Part shown: positions 1 through 12,500 of the stretch, one piece after another
How the letters are laid out: every line of letters starts with the position of its first letter
Position numbering within the stretch: the first letter of the stretch is position 1
Assembly (NCBI RefSeq): GCF_001186125.1
Contig: NW_014039902.1
Location: 31,889-52,677, forward strand
DNA length: 20,789 nucleotides
Source of the DNA: Sphaeroforma arctica JP610
Taxonomy: Eukaryota; Opisthokonta; Ichthyosporea; Ichthyophonida
Direction: 5' to 3'
The notes under the pieces: model-generated
Databases searched by the model: none
What the model was told of the DNA's origin: nothing
What the model saw: the letters and a program-made list of their open reading frames with translations, nothing else
Translations under genes and position numbers: made by a program

Positions 1-107
<107 letters not shown>

Positions 108-342
108 TCACGCGCATACTCCACGCTATACAGTACGAAATGTGCGTTGGGTATAATACTAAAACCAAAACCAAAAGGTGAGAAAATCATCTCCTGCGTT
201 CAATTTTTCATAATAAATAGACAAGGAGGAACTTTACGGGACACATAACTAAAACATACAAGTTGCAGTGTATCGACATATGCGACATAACGGACTGCAG
301 CAGCCACGATGCCTTCGATAGCTAAACAACACACCTTCTCAC

Positions 343-519
343 GTTCACTCCTAAATTTTGAGGTGACACAAATTGCTTTTCGGCTAGCCAACTCTCCCAA
401 TCAGGGTGGGTGTCGTTCAGCCAGGTTTCCAACACGTAGTCTCGATATAATTTGAATGACGGCATTGTGTTTTCAAGCACACTCAGGCGAAGCCAGCACA
501 TGCGTTCAATATACTTCCA
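343..519 (-). CDS. Helicase gene exon 22: unknown segment; the gene continues past the left edge
   Basis: An exon without its own start codon: 59 codons, phase 0 at both ends, from a TATCCAG acceptor to a GTGAGA donor. It encodes WKYIERMCWLRLSVLENTMP, then SFKLYRDYVLETWLNDTHPD and WESWLAEKQFVSPQNLGVN. Its Trp-rich, charged make-up is clearly protein-like. I do not recognise it. The following intron runs into the (AT)n tract, so the 3' end of the gene is outside the window. Confidence 0.68.
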
Positions 520-3500
520 CTGGATACATAATTAAATGCGCAATCTCGTTAGCTTTAACGGGTTGATTTCAAATATAGCAGCGGGCACGTTCGCATAGTT
601 GTGGGTAGAATATCTGTCAATTCTAGTGAGTATCAGAGAGTCATCACTGAGCAATATTGCGACTATCTAACAATGTACAAAGCAACCTAACATTAGTAAA
701 GTACGCGTGCACGAGTTCAGATCAGACCTCTGTAATAGGACCAATAGTACAATTCACCCATGTATGAGCTAGTGACACATTGCACAACATCACATACAAA
801 TAAAATTAAAGGCACATACCAGCGTTTTGACTTTAGGATTAGGTTTAATGTTATCGTGTTTCTTGTAAAGTCTCTCACCCAATCGGCTCTGAGATAAGCG
901 TAAGACATCCAGTAGCTCCGGTTCAGAGTTACACCGCTTAGCTAATGGCATGGACGTCAACAAATTGCAGCAAGTCTTATATGCTTTGTGCTTGACAAAA
1001 AACTGCAACCCCCGGTTCTGCATATTCTTGATCTCGTACAATTTTCTGAGGGCGGCCTTGGTATGTCTGAGCTGGTGCATCTTAGCTTCGCCCGTCGCCA
1101 TGGTCTCCATAAAAGTCACTGCAAAATCGTCGCACTGTAAAGTAGGATGGTATATGACCTCAGCTGTACAAAAAAAATCGGTGTCAAAGTGCCTATTTGT
1201 TTGATTTGGGACTAAGTATCAGTCTCACATCAATACATACCTCGGGAGGGAATGCCAATAGAAGATCCTCGTGTTGATTCCATGTCCACCAGTCTTTGTT
1301 TTCGTAGAAATATGCCTTAAGGACAGCACGATAGTAGTCACTCGCTTCTGCTGCCTTGATACCCCGGTTGTCACATTTATATTTGACAGCCTTTATACAA
1401 CGTAGATACTCCTTGGCTTTTAGTAAGATTCCGAGGCCTCGTCGCTTGTCGTTAGAATATATCCCGTGAATCTGCATTACCCCGACCCCAAAATATGATG
1501 CAGAACGGTTAGTAGGGAGAGTCTGGCACCAATGAGACAGGTATACTTTTACACTTTTATTACAATATATCGAAGTCATGGTTACATGAATGATACCAAA
1601 ATAAACCCTGGCATGCACTTAACACAGAATACGTGACAGCAGACACATGTCACACTATTCATGACAGCTGATGTCCAACTTCATTCCTCCAATACGCTGA
1701 AATGGTAAATGGTATGAACACATAGTGTACAACCACCCGCCAGAGTATTATGTGGTTGAGGGCCCGCTTGCGATTATAAAATTATATGCCACACGCTACA
1801 AACTGCTATGTCACCACGAAATCGCTGAATTATAAATACATATTTTTATGCCACATCAGACATATACTAGTACACAGGTCTATGATTTCTATCATAAGCA
1901 TACTCAAACTAACATATGTTGCCACACATATAATCACTTATCTGTACACACACTGACTGTGCCCTTGATATCATTCGTTTGAATGTACACACATAATTGA
2001 TGTTCACACAGAATTCGTGCATGTATACACATGATGAGCACTCTCAAACACACACAGAATCTACACTCTTCATTAGACGCACGCAGATATCATCATTCAC
2101 AGATAGCATATCCATGGATGAGGAGGTACATGTAACCCCTCCTTTTCACAATCAAAACCGTTCTCGAAAAGATGCACGGAAACGAAATAACAAGCCTGTG
2201 TCGCAAAACCGTATTGCTTATTTTCCGCCATAGCTGCGTGCAGCAGTATGGCCACCGATGCCTTATTAAATACCGCCAGACGCGAAGCACAGGTGTGCTT
2301 GTGAAACAGGTCTGCCCAAAGAATAACGGAGTTAGTTCTCTGGATGAAAGCCGGAATCAACTCCTTCGCCCCTAGCTTGCTATTGCCATTCCGAGTTATT
2401 TTGAGGCACATGACAACCACAGCGTACAGCAGCAGAGTCGACATCAGATGCATAAGGGGTCGGCTTTCGATACCTATAGCCTCCTTCGGGTCGACATACG
2501 ACCTGCGCAATTGTGTGCATTTGACTTTACCTCAGACTTAGACTAACACGGTAGATGCGTGGCTGTCATTAATTCAGTAAAGATTCAGATATAGACACCA
2601 AAGCATGGTTCAGACTCGAGCACTGTGTAAATAGATTCTAAAGACATATCTATTCAGCAGAAACTAAGAAATAGACGGTGCTTTTTGAAAATGTACTGAA
2701 TATCGCGGTGCATTGTTCGGTACTGCGCACTGCACAAATGGGGCGGTGGAATTCTTCCAGTCAAGTAGCACGGTGGCGATTGTAGCAGATGAGAAGTCAA
2801 ACCAGCTCTACGTACACAGGTCCATATACACCCCAAACACACAGGAAACGAATTCGACTTGAATTTGTCGCACAAATAAGTGCAGACAGCAAGCGCAGAC
2901 AAGCAAAACTTAATTTAGATTACACATGCTGATCGGTGTTTACAAAGGTATCCACGCATAATACATACAGCGCGATTTCAACCGGGTTGCACCAGGTATT
3001 GGTGATATAATCAATAGCCGCGCCATGGCGTGGTAAGATCGCTCGAACCATCACCCCAACTTCCCGCATAGTATCGGATAGTAGATTTTCAGTATCCTTA
3101 AAGTACTTGCGCATCTTCAACTTCTTTCGAAGCTCCGTTCGCAAGGCAGTACTGGAATAGTGTAGCAGGATCCGTTGTTGTGCTTGACCAATCACTCAAA
3201 AATTCTCTCGCTGCTGTTCGGTGAGCTATATAGTACATACCGATACAATATGATAAGAGTCGTGTCGAGACGTGGGTCAATTTGTCATATACTGCTGTCT
3301 GATCCGATGCGATCTTTTGAATTATTTGCATTAGCGCACTGCTGAGCCCAAGCTTGTACCCGGCTTTGACTCGTGCAAATATGATAAAGTGGCAGACACA
3401 GACATGCAATGTCCCAAGACACTTTGCTAAATAGCTTTCCACCCACTCCATTACCGATGTCTCGCAGTAATAACGAAGCATCGTCATCGGAACCCAGTAA

Positions 3501-6500
3501 AAAAAAACACGATATCCAATCCAGCTTATGCACACTTTACGCATTGATGATTTTCCCATTTCAACCTTCTCTACCCAACCCACATATCCACTTGCACCAG
3601 TCGCACGTACATATCTATAATTAACAGAAATACAACTACCTTACCGCCTCAAGCCGTTCCGACAACTGTACAGTCTTATTCCATTTCACTCCGCCGAAAG
3701 ACGTAGGGGCCGTAGCACACAACATCTCGTCGACGCCCCAGTAGTTGCTCTGACGTGTCAAAAAGGCCACGCCTCTATCCACACGGTGCCATGCACTGTA
3801 TATATCCACGAGCCTACGGATAATCGGCGTCTCTGTATACCTTGAGACATCCCGAGAGCTGTTGTCGAGGTTGATTTTACCTTTTTTTGCCCTTCTTGCC
3901 CTTCTTACCCTTCGTCCCCTGGCTAGTAGCATTTTCCGCTTTTGTGGACTCCAGCGCAGATGTTCAAATATCAATAAATCAAGCATATTTGAGAGATAAG
4001 ATTTCCAAGCCAAGTTTGCTGAAATACTGTTCCAGGCCTTATCGGTATGAGCACGAAGTACGCATGCAGAGTGGCAATTGCTGCTAAGTTGCATAGTACA
4101 ACCAAGAATAATTATCGGCTGAGACTTCGGTTGTAAAGCTATTCACTCCCCCGTATGCAATTGGTCAGCACTTGTACAATCTCAGTAGTTGACAACTCAA
4201 TACAAGCAACACGCCAGTGGACCCGGGAGTCGCAGGTATACGATACACACTTACCCAGACACACGATACTGTAGGTTGGGAACTACTCGTTGAGCGCTCG
4301 TGAACATATGTGAGCTATTGCGTATGGAACTCATCGTATATTAACCACAGATCAATGCACAAGGCAGGCAGGCTTTACATTGAGAAAATGATATATCAGC
4401 AATTATAGACACACACTGTTTCTCCACGTAGGATCTTGTTGCTACTCTGCAGAAACACCCACATCTGCTCAGAATGAAGTACACACGCCCCTATAGTACT
4501 TGATTGAAAGGCAAACACCAAACAAGTCGTATATGTGCATTTACGCAGGACGTACACTTACCTCTTCGGCAACTGCTGCTTCTAAGATGGGACACACACG
4601 ATCTATATTGGAGTCCGTGTCGGATATACGAGTGATGCACTTGAGGCCCAGATCAGGTTCATCTTTCTGGAATAGTACTGGAGCCAATTCGATGTACATG
4701 TTGTCCAAATCGGCCACTTTCTCGTAGGCGTGGCGGTTTTTCTCGAGGGCTGTATACACCTTGAGAGGCTGATGGCTCTGCCAGTAACATGTCACTGTCT
4801 CTTTACCTCTACCTGTGAGTACATTCAATATCAACATATCAGATTTTAAAGAATTAACTGTTATGCACATCAGTGCATATAAGTACTTCTGATTCTCGAC
4901 TATTACGCTGTTAACAGACCTTCACTGCTGTCATCAATAGATAATGAGTTACCACTCTGATATATCTATGAACGTTGAGTTCTCAATGTTCCGGTGTGTT
5001 TACAAACCCCCTCCTGGACCGAACTTTCAGCTAACTTCACCGAAAACCTACCTTCAAGTTTCTCATACATGGCTGCCGCTTCTTCGTAGAATTTGTTATC
5101 GCGTAGCAGATCAGCGCCCTGCCCTGCCATGCCTGCCTCCTCGTAGAATTCCGCTGCCTCTATGAGCTTGGATGTGTCACCTAAAGGAAATAAATACATC
5201 AGTAGGGGCATAGCTGTCTTCATGACCCTGTTCGCGAGAGAGGAAACCGCAATCCCTGGTAAGAGTATGCTTGGGGTTCATAGGATGTAAGCATCTCGGA
5301 GAAGCAGCCTTCAACAATCACTATACTCACTAAGAGGGCACAGACAAGAAATTGGCTGGTACTAATGGCACAGCACTAGATAGACCCTAATAACACAGAG
5401 ATTAGGCTCACGCTCGCAATTGTTCACACAGCTATGCATCACACAACAGATAAACAGTGAAAAGTAATAAGGGAGAAGGCCGTACTTTCGTATAGGAATC
5501 AACATTCATATACTACCAACACATGTTGTGAACTGGCGTATTGAATAGATTCCAGTATTCATAGGCACAATCATAAGAATTCCAAAGATGTTTTCACACA
5601 TTTTTGATGTACATTAAATTGCGCAACTCCGATCGGGAAAATCCTGGAACTGATGAACGTATCTTATACATAAAACAATGCCGAGAAGCCCATAAAGGCA
5701 CTTGCAATGCATAGGCTCGACAGCAAGCATTGGGCCACGCGGGGCGCATGCAAAAACGCAAAAAAAAATCGCTACCAAAGCTCAAAGCATTTGTGCACAC
5801 GAACCTCCATCCTTGTACGCTCTCCTTGCAAGCAGCGCCTTCATCTCCGCGACTTTCTCGGGGTGCGACCCGCGTGCATAGGCAATCGCGGCCTCCTCAA
5901 ACATCTTTTGGTTTTGCAACGCCTTAGTTCGGAGGGCCCACTCTTCCCTTGTGGATGACCGCGTAAATTCTACCTCATTCTTGGACTGTGGTAGGGACAA
6001 AAAATTGGGTTGTTAGTTTGGAGAGATTAGTACACGCTATGTTATCACGCACGTTGATGTGAAAGAGCGCATGCCATACATTTTGGGCCACTACTTTACT
6101 AATTACCACAACCAAACACACCGCCATGCACAACCGAAAAACAAAATTCGCACTCTATAAACACCATCGCTATTACTAGTGGAAACCATATGGTTGGTTC
6201 GAAGTCACCCGTGCACAACTCCCACGGAAGCTCTAGGCAATATGTTGCAATTGCTGACTTGTCTGACTATATGCTCTTGCGACAGATCTTAGGAAACCCT
6301 ATTCAAGTCCAAATCAACTGGCATGCAAGAATGGTGAGGAAACGGTGCAAGGACTGTTGTTCATTACCGATATGTATCTTCTATCCTCGTTGACGGCTGG
6401 GTATCATGTCACAGATGCTCGTAGACTCTAGTCACTTTACGGTGTGCATAAACCGCGTGGACATAGGCTCACAGCGCTCTTTTCGATTGTAATTACTACT

Positions 6501-9500
6501 TCCCGCAAATATCGACAATCCCCAAAAAGTATGCATACCTCTGATGATATCAGCATATCACTGAACACATCGGCATATATCTGGGGCTCATCATCATCAC
6601 ATGCGTCTCTATCATCCACACACACCACCTTTTCCTTGGCGCGCGTGATACCCACATACAATTCTTTCAGCATCTGGCACAGTGCAAAGTGCTTCACGTC
6701 GTCAAAGGCAGTGAATTTTGTGTTGCCCGCCGCCTCCGTATTGTAGTTGTACAGCACACGGATACTCTTCCCCAACGGGTTGGCTTTGAATACGTTATAT
6801 GGTACAACGTTCCGGTACTCCAACCCTATAATTTCATGTCAATGTGAGTGCGTGATGCTCGTTCGTGATAAGCGTGCTGCGGATTAGAGCCAAGCCTGTG
6901 CACGTGATGTTTGCATGTGATGGTTGGCTGTACACCAGATCAAACCTCAGTTCAAGACAGACTCATGATGACTCGAGCACTCACAAGCAGGTAAACAAGG
7001 CTTTCACAGCAACTCGCACTATGCCCATAGGCTGAGAGTAGCTGACTAACCTTTCATAGTACCGACGTATTGTGAAGGGTCTAAGAAAGTGCGGAGACGA
7101 CTCACCGTCATGTTACGTATAGAAGAAAATAGTACCGATAATACTTATAGTCAAACTGTTCAGCATATACATATCTAAGCCCGAAACACCGCATGTGCGT
7201 ACCTTTAGATTCCAAAATAGTGAACACAGTGGCAGATAAGGGTCTGGCATTCCCTAGGCATCCATGTTACTCGCCAGTCTCGCTTTCCGATCGGCCTTCT
7301 CCTTCTCGTCGCGTACCAGAATGACTTGATTGGCTCCCAAGTGGTCTGCACCGTAGAAGGGATAATCTAAACTAGTTTTGATACTGTCTGTTAGCAATCT
7401 TGGTCTAGCGTTGGGGTCGTCTATCGGCTTTCCGTTCTCCTACCATAGGGTAGGGAATACACGCGCATTAACAGGAGGTGTGAGGTGCGCTTGTGAATGT
7501 GAGATGTAACATATACGTTCATACACGCGGTATCAATACTCAATATAGCATGTACGGCTTTCGAAACACTGCCCATGAAGAACGCCGCGCAGGTGCTTGC
7601 GTATACGCACGGAACCCCCTGCACAAAGAAACCAAGGCAACGTACGTACACAGTTGACCACGTGAATACAAGTTCATAGAAGTACTTGTAGTGTGCTATA
7701 ACTACCAGCTGTAAACGAAGGCCTGAGAATAGGGGGCATAAGAGTCCTCGTACAAAAGTGAACAGTCAACTGGATAGAAAAATGAGTGCACGAATGTCAA
7801 TCGAAAAGTAAATCCCAGTAAAACGAAAAATATATTTATTTACCTCAGTTAGAGAATCGACATCTTTGGGGAAGAAATAGCGGAGCATATCGAGCACCTT
7901 ATTGGCAAACTGCAGCACTGGATCAAATGTGCGGTAGTTTTTCTTCAATGCAATCGCATCTGGTCTTTTCTTGCCGTCGCGTGTTTCCATCGTGTCGTAC
8001 ATGAACGCTTTCAAATGGTTAAATCGGAACCGATTTCCAGCTGTGTATGCGATACAAAATAAGTATCGGATTGCCTTCAGGTGTCAGGTTTGGATTGTAT
8101 CCAATTTAGTAAAATTGTCATTTTCATGTAGTTTTTGTGCGTACATAAAAAATTTCTGGTGTTTGATTGGACGAATATAGGTCAGTCAAAACGGAACGAC
8201 CATATAGTCTGGCGCAATGCAGGACGGAGATCATCCAAAACGCCTTCTTTTGAAAAATAATGATGTTCCTCCACAAACGAAAATGCACAGCAAAAGGAAC
8301 ACACCGAGAAAGTAGTATGCGCAATATGTAATGCCAGAACTTACCTGTGATACTTTGAGCCTGATCACCGCCACACATGAAGTCGGTGTGCTGATTCTTC
8401 AGACGCTTGAAGAGCTGCCACTGGCACGGCAGAAGATCTTGCACCTGCGGCACCATCACAAATACAGTGAAGGTTGTGTTGGGTGTGTAATTTGATCGAT
8501 AATTGTATGCGATGCTTCACTAGAATACTACGAGTATTGCTTCATCATTTCTCTACATGTTTTATTGAGACAATCAATTGGCAGAAAGACAGGATATATA
8601 ATTGCAGTCACAGTACCTGTTTTACACTAGTGAACGTCTCAATACATCGCCGATAACGCTATATTATTGATGTATCCGTTTTTGAAAGCGCGCGTATATA
8701 CTCACATATACTTGAAACGTCTAGCACTGCCACAAGAGACGCATACAGGGACAATACGTAAGCTTACCTCATCCACATACAACCCCTTGAACGTTGGCAG
8801 TGTTGCTTGGCGCGATCGCTGCATCAGATTCTGCACTATCGATGGTACATCAATGTGTTTATTCGCCAGCCTCTCTTTCTCATACTTTTGGAAGAATGCG
8901 TAGAGGATGATTCGTCGATCTTTGCTGCGCATGATAGAGTTCGTTAAATGTGGTGTGAATGACCATAAATATACTTCATTGCAGCTTGAAGTTGTGCTTG
9001 AATGTTGACAACTTAGCAAATCGGGATGTACTAGCGCGTAGAGTTGGCTGAGGTGTTTGCATAACCTCGCAGCGAATGGCACGAGCAGTTGTCGCTCAAT
9101 GTGCCGGATGACGCAGGAACGAACAGACCGATACCAAGCACACTTCTTTCATTTCACGTACATGCGCAAGACTATCAATAAAAAGGGCCAGATCTCTGTC
9201 GGCTGAAACGGGTCGATATGCGGTCTGCGAGTCTCATGGAATAGCCGAATTATGAAAGCAGGCAACTCACAGTCAAATACAGGGCGCATATCGGGGGATA
9301 ATTGTACCACTACGAACACTGCGAGGCCGAACCTATGTTGACATACTAATTACCAGTAAAGACAGCATGCGAACATAGCGGTATTCGACTGTCTTACATG
9401 TTGTGATATCGAATGCCAAACGATGACTTCTTTCCGCAAGAACGGACCACAAACATTGTACCACATGTCACACACAGAGTACCGGCACTACACACGAGAC

Positions 9501-12500
9501 ACATACAAGAACCGGAGAGTTGAATCATTCTCCTGCTGTATGTTGATATACTCGTCCTTGGACATCAGCCAATTGGCATTTGGCTCCCCCATCAGGCCGG
9601 CCCGGCCCTTAAGCACAGTCATGATCTCAGCGAAGACAAATGCGGGTGAACACGCTTTTCGCAGATTATTTTCTGCTAGTTTGTAGTATACGCGTTCGAA
9701 GCGCTCAAAATCAACCAGTGATTCCTATAAATTCCCGTAAAACATATTTAGATAAGTCGAAGAATGACTGTAGCAAGAGTAGGTATAGTGCAGAGCATTT
9801 GGCAGCGAAGCGGAAAGGACCTAATGAGCAAATTAACGACCATTCTTTCAGGTTTGCAGTACAGTGCATCTTGGGCACATACTAACTCAGTGTTCATTCG
9901 CAATTCGGTGTTGGCAGCATACACTTTAGTCTGCAGCACAGTCCAGTTACGCCCAACAACATCAGCTATATATGTGTACATACTCAAAACCAAGCATCTA
10001 CACAAACACACTTGTGCACCACACATACACTTGTGCACCACACATACACATGTAACACACGCACCCTTGCGTACAAATGAGACACACATGAATACCTGGT
10101 CAATGATTACTTCCTCTACCACCTTAGGTGCGCTTTGAACTTCACTACCTAGCAGTTGCAAGGTGTCCAATGCGTCGTCCTTATCTTTTTTCTCCAGTTG
10201 ATGCAACAGCTTTTTCTCGCCCTCAATCTCTGGCAAGACATCGTCCAACTTTTCAAATAGTTCGAACGCGGACAAGAACAGTACACGTTTGACCCGAGAG
10301 AAAGGACCTGACAGCCGGCTGCGAATCGATAGACGCATATTTTATGGACAAATTTATGAGATAAAAAACAAGGATTCAGAACTGCCGACTGATTTAAAAA
10401 TACTTCGCTTAACGTTGTGACAAGATAACAGAACGGCGACGACACAATACAGAGTTGAACGCGCTCTGTTGAAGATGTTCTGGACTAGTGATTCGAGTAC
10501 TTGACGGAATATAGGCGGTCTGGGAAACGCTCGAAAAAAAGGACACTGTGATCGCTACATCAATAAATGCGTATCGTCACGTCCATACTGCCCTTTATGT
10601 GCTTGTCAGATCCTTACGAGCACATACCAATTCAGACGGTGGGATCGCCGGGGCTGCAATGGTACACGCTCTGACTCGATTCTCATACTCGATGCGAACC
10701 TGTTCAACCAATGTACCGCTATGGCTCGTGAACATTGCAGGCGGAGGCACAGTTCCGAGCTTGACATACTGAGAGTACGTAGAGAAGAGTCTGCTAGCGA
10801 AAACCGTGGGTCTTCCTGTACCCGAGCGACCCACCAGGACCGTCGAGCCTTTCGCAACGACGGCTTCTTTTTGGGTTTCATCTAGCATGTAAGGCAGATA
10901 CTGCAACATGTCCTTTTCATCGGCCTGCACAGGAAAAGTCCGACTGCAGGGTAAGATTGAGCCAGCGATACACCCGCAAGCCAGGAACGTTCACGAATAG
11001 CAGCAACCAGCGTATCCAAGATGCCATTAGAAGCGTCTAGTAAGATATACTGTGACGAGTAGAAGGACTGCTCATCAGGCCGTGCAGAACCTATCTCAAA
11101 TTTCTGTGAGCGAGATACAGAAAATTCAATCTTCCGCTCATCAACTCCCCATCATGAAGATGTTCACATATGGCATATATCACACAAATCGTCTAGATGA
11201 TATATAAGTCCGTAAGTATGCAGGTTCATCAGTATACAAAGATCTTTTATGCACACGTGTAGATATTTGTACGAACACACCTACGAATATCCACATATAT
11301 TTGGTTGTAAACTTACTATATACTCACAGTAATATAATTTTGCTATATTTTCTAAAACGAGAGCATGTTTTAAGTGAACGTAAAGTAGAGGACCTCCACA
11401 TCACCCCTACCTTGTCGTCCTCTAAGAAATTGATCACGTCATTGGTAAATTCGTACTGCCGACTCGGTTCTGCCTGGCTTTTGAATACATCTTTTTCCAA
11501 ATTATCGATGTCGTGCCTTGGAAAGATGACGTCTTTCTGGTTTTCATCCTCATCCTTGAGTATGTTTACAATCTTATAATACGCATCATGTTCTCTATAC
11601 GCTTTTCAACGAGTGGGAAGTAATGTCCGAGCTCACCCTTCAGCATGATGGCATCCAATTTGATGATCTGCTTGTTTGACTGATGCAATTTATCAAGAAA
11701 TAAATTGAAATCAATCGCCAAATAGGTGGTACGTGATTTTTCAATAGAGGAGCCAAATCGACTCAATACTATGATGCAACAATAGAGTAAAAGTTCTACA
11801 GAGCGGCACATGTTCCGCGACAACTCATTTCAAAACATGGGGTATCGAGAAGCGACTCACTACTATTAATACAACGGAACCTTAACTCTGATACACAGCG
11901 TTAATGCGCTTGAGTACTCGCGCGGTGTACGTCCCCTGGCCCTCCAGTTGCATTAGTAAAAAACATCTGCACGAACCTCCCAGTTGCTACATCAAGCTCT
12001 TATGAACACACAAACTGCGCCTACCTTCTTGGAGTAGTTAACCTCGATATGCCACACCAAACAGTAGCTTGCAACCTCTATCGAGCGAAAGACTTGTCCT
12101 GCCAGCCCTTTTTTGATGTATTTGCGCTGGCTTCGCTTTGCGATTAACCCTCGTTTGAGTTCACCAATCGCTCGCAAAAGCGAGATTCTCGTTCTGTATA
12201 GGGTATAGGGCAAGAATGTGAGACGGGCTGCAAGAACATAGCAGTAAGTCCTCAGTTTTGGTACAGGTTTTGTGACAAGCTACTTTTAGGGCGAGCTTAT
12301 CGGACTGGCGGACGTGTTGGGTTGCCGTGGTGCAACTAGGTGGTAAGCAGCTGTAAGAAATTGATCTGGAGCGAGCTCAGATTTTTTTTTGTGTAATTCA
12401 ATATCTAGCGCAAACCCTTGTATGTTCGCCAAGATAATACTATGAGCACTGTGAGCAGCAACACGATATCCCTCAACTTCTTCGTAAAAACGAAAACTGA

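Noticed and set aside
2654-2902. 82-codon minus-strand open frame
   Set aside because: It lies in the intron between exons 18 and 19 and is Cys-rich without a pattern; likely chance.
3285-3533. Second minus-strand frame over exon 17
   Set aside because: The other frame fits the acceptor, donor and phases on both sides; this one ends in a stop without a usable donor.
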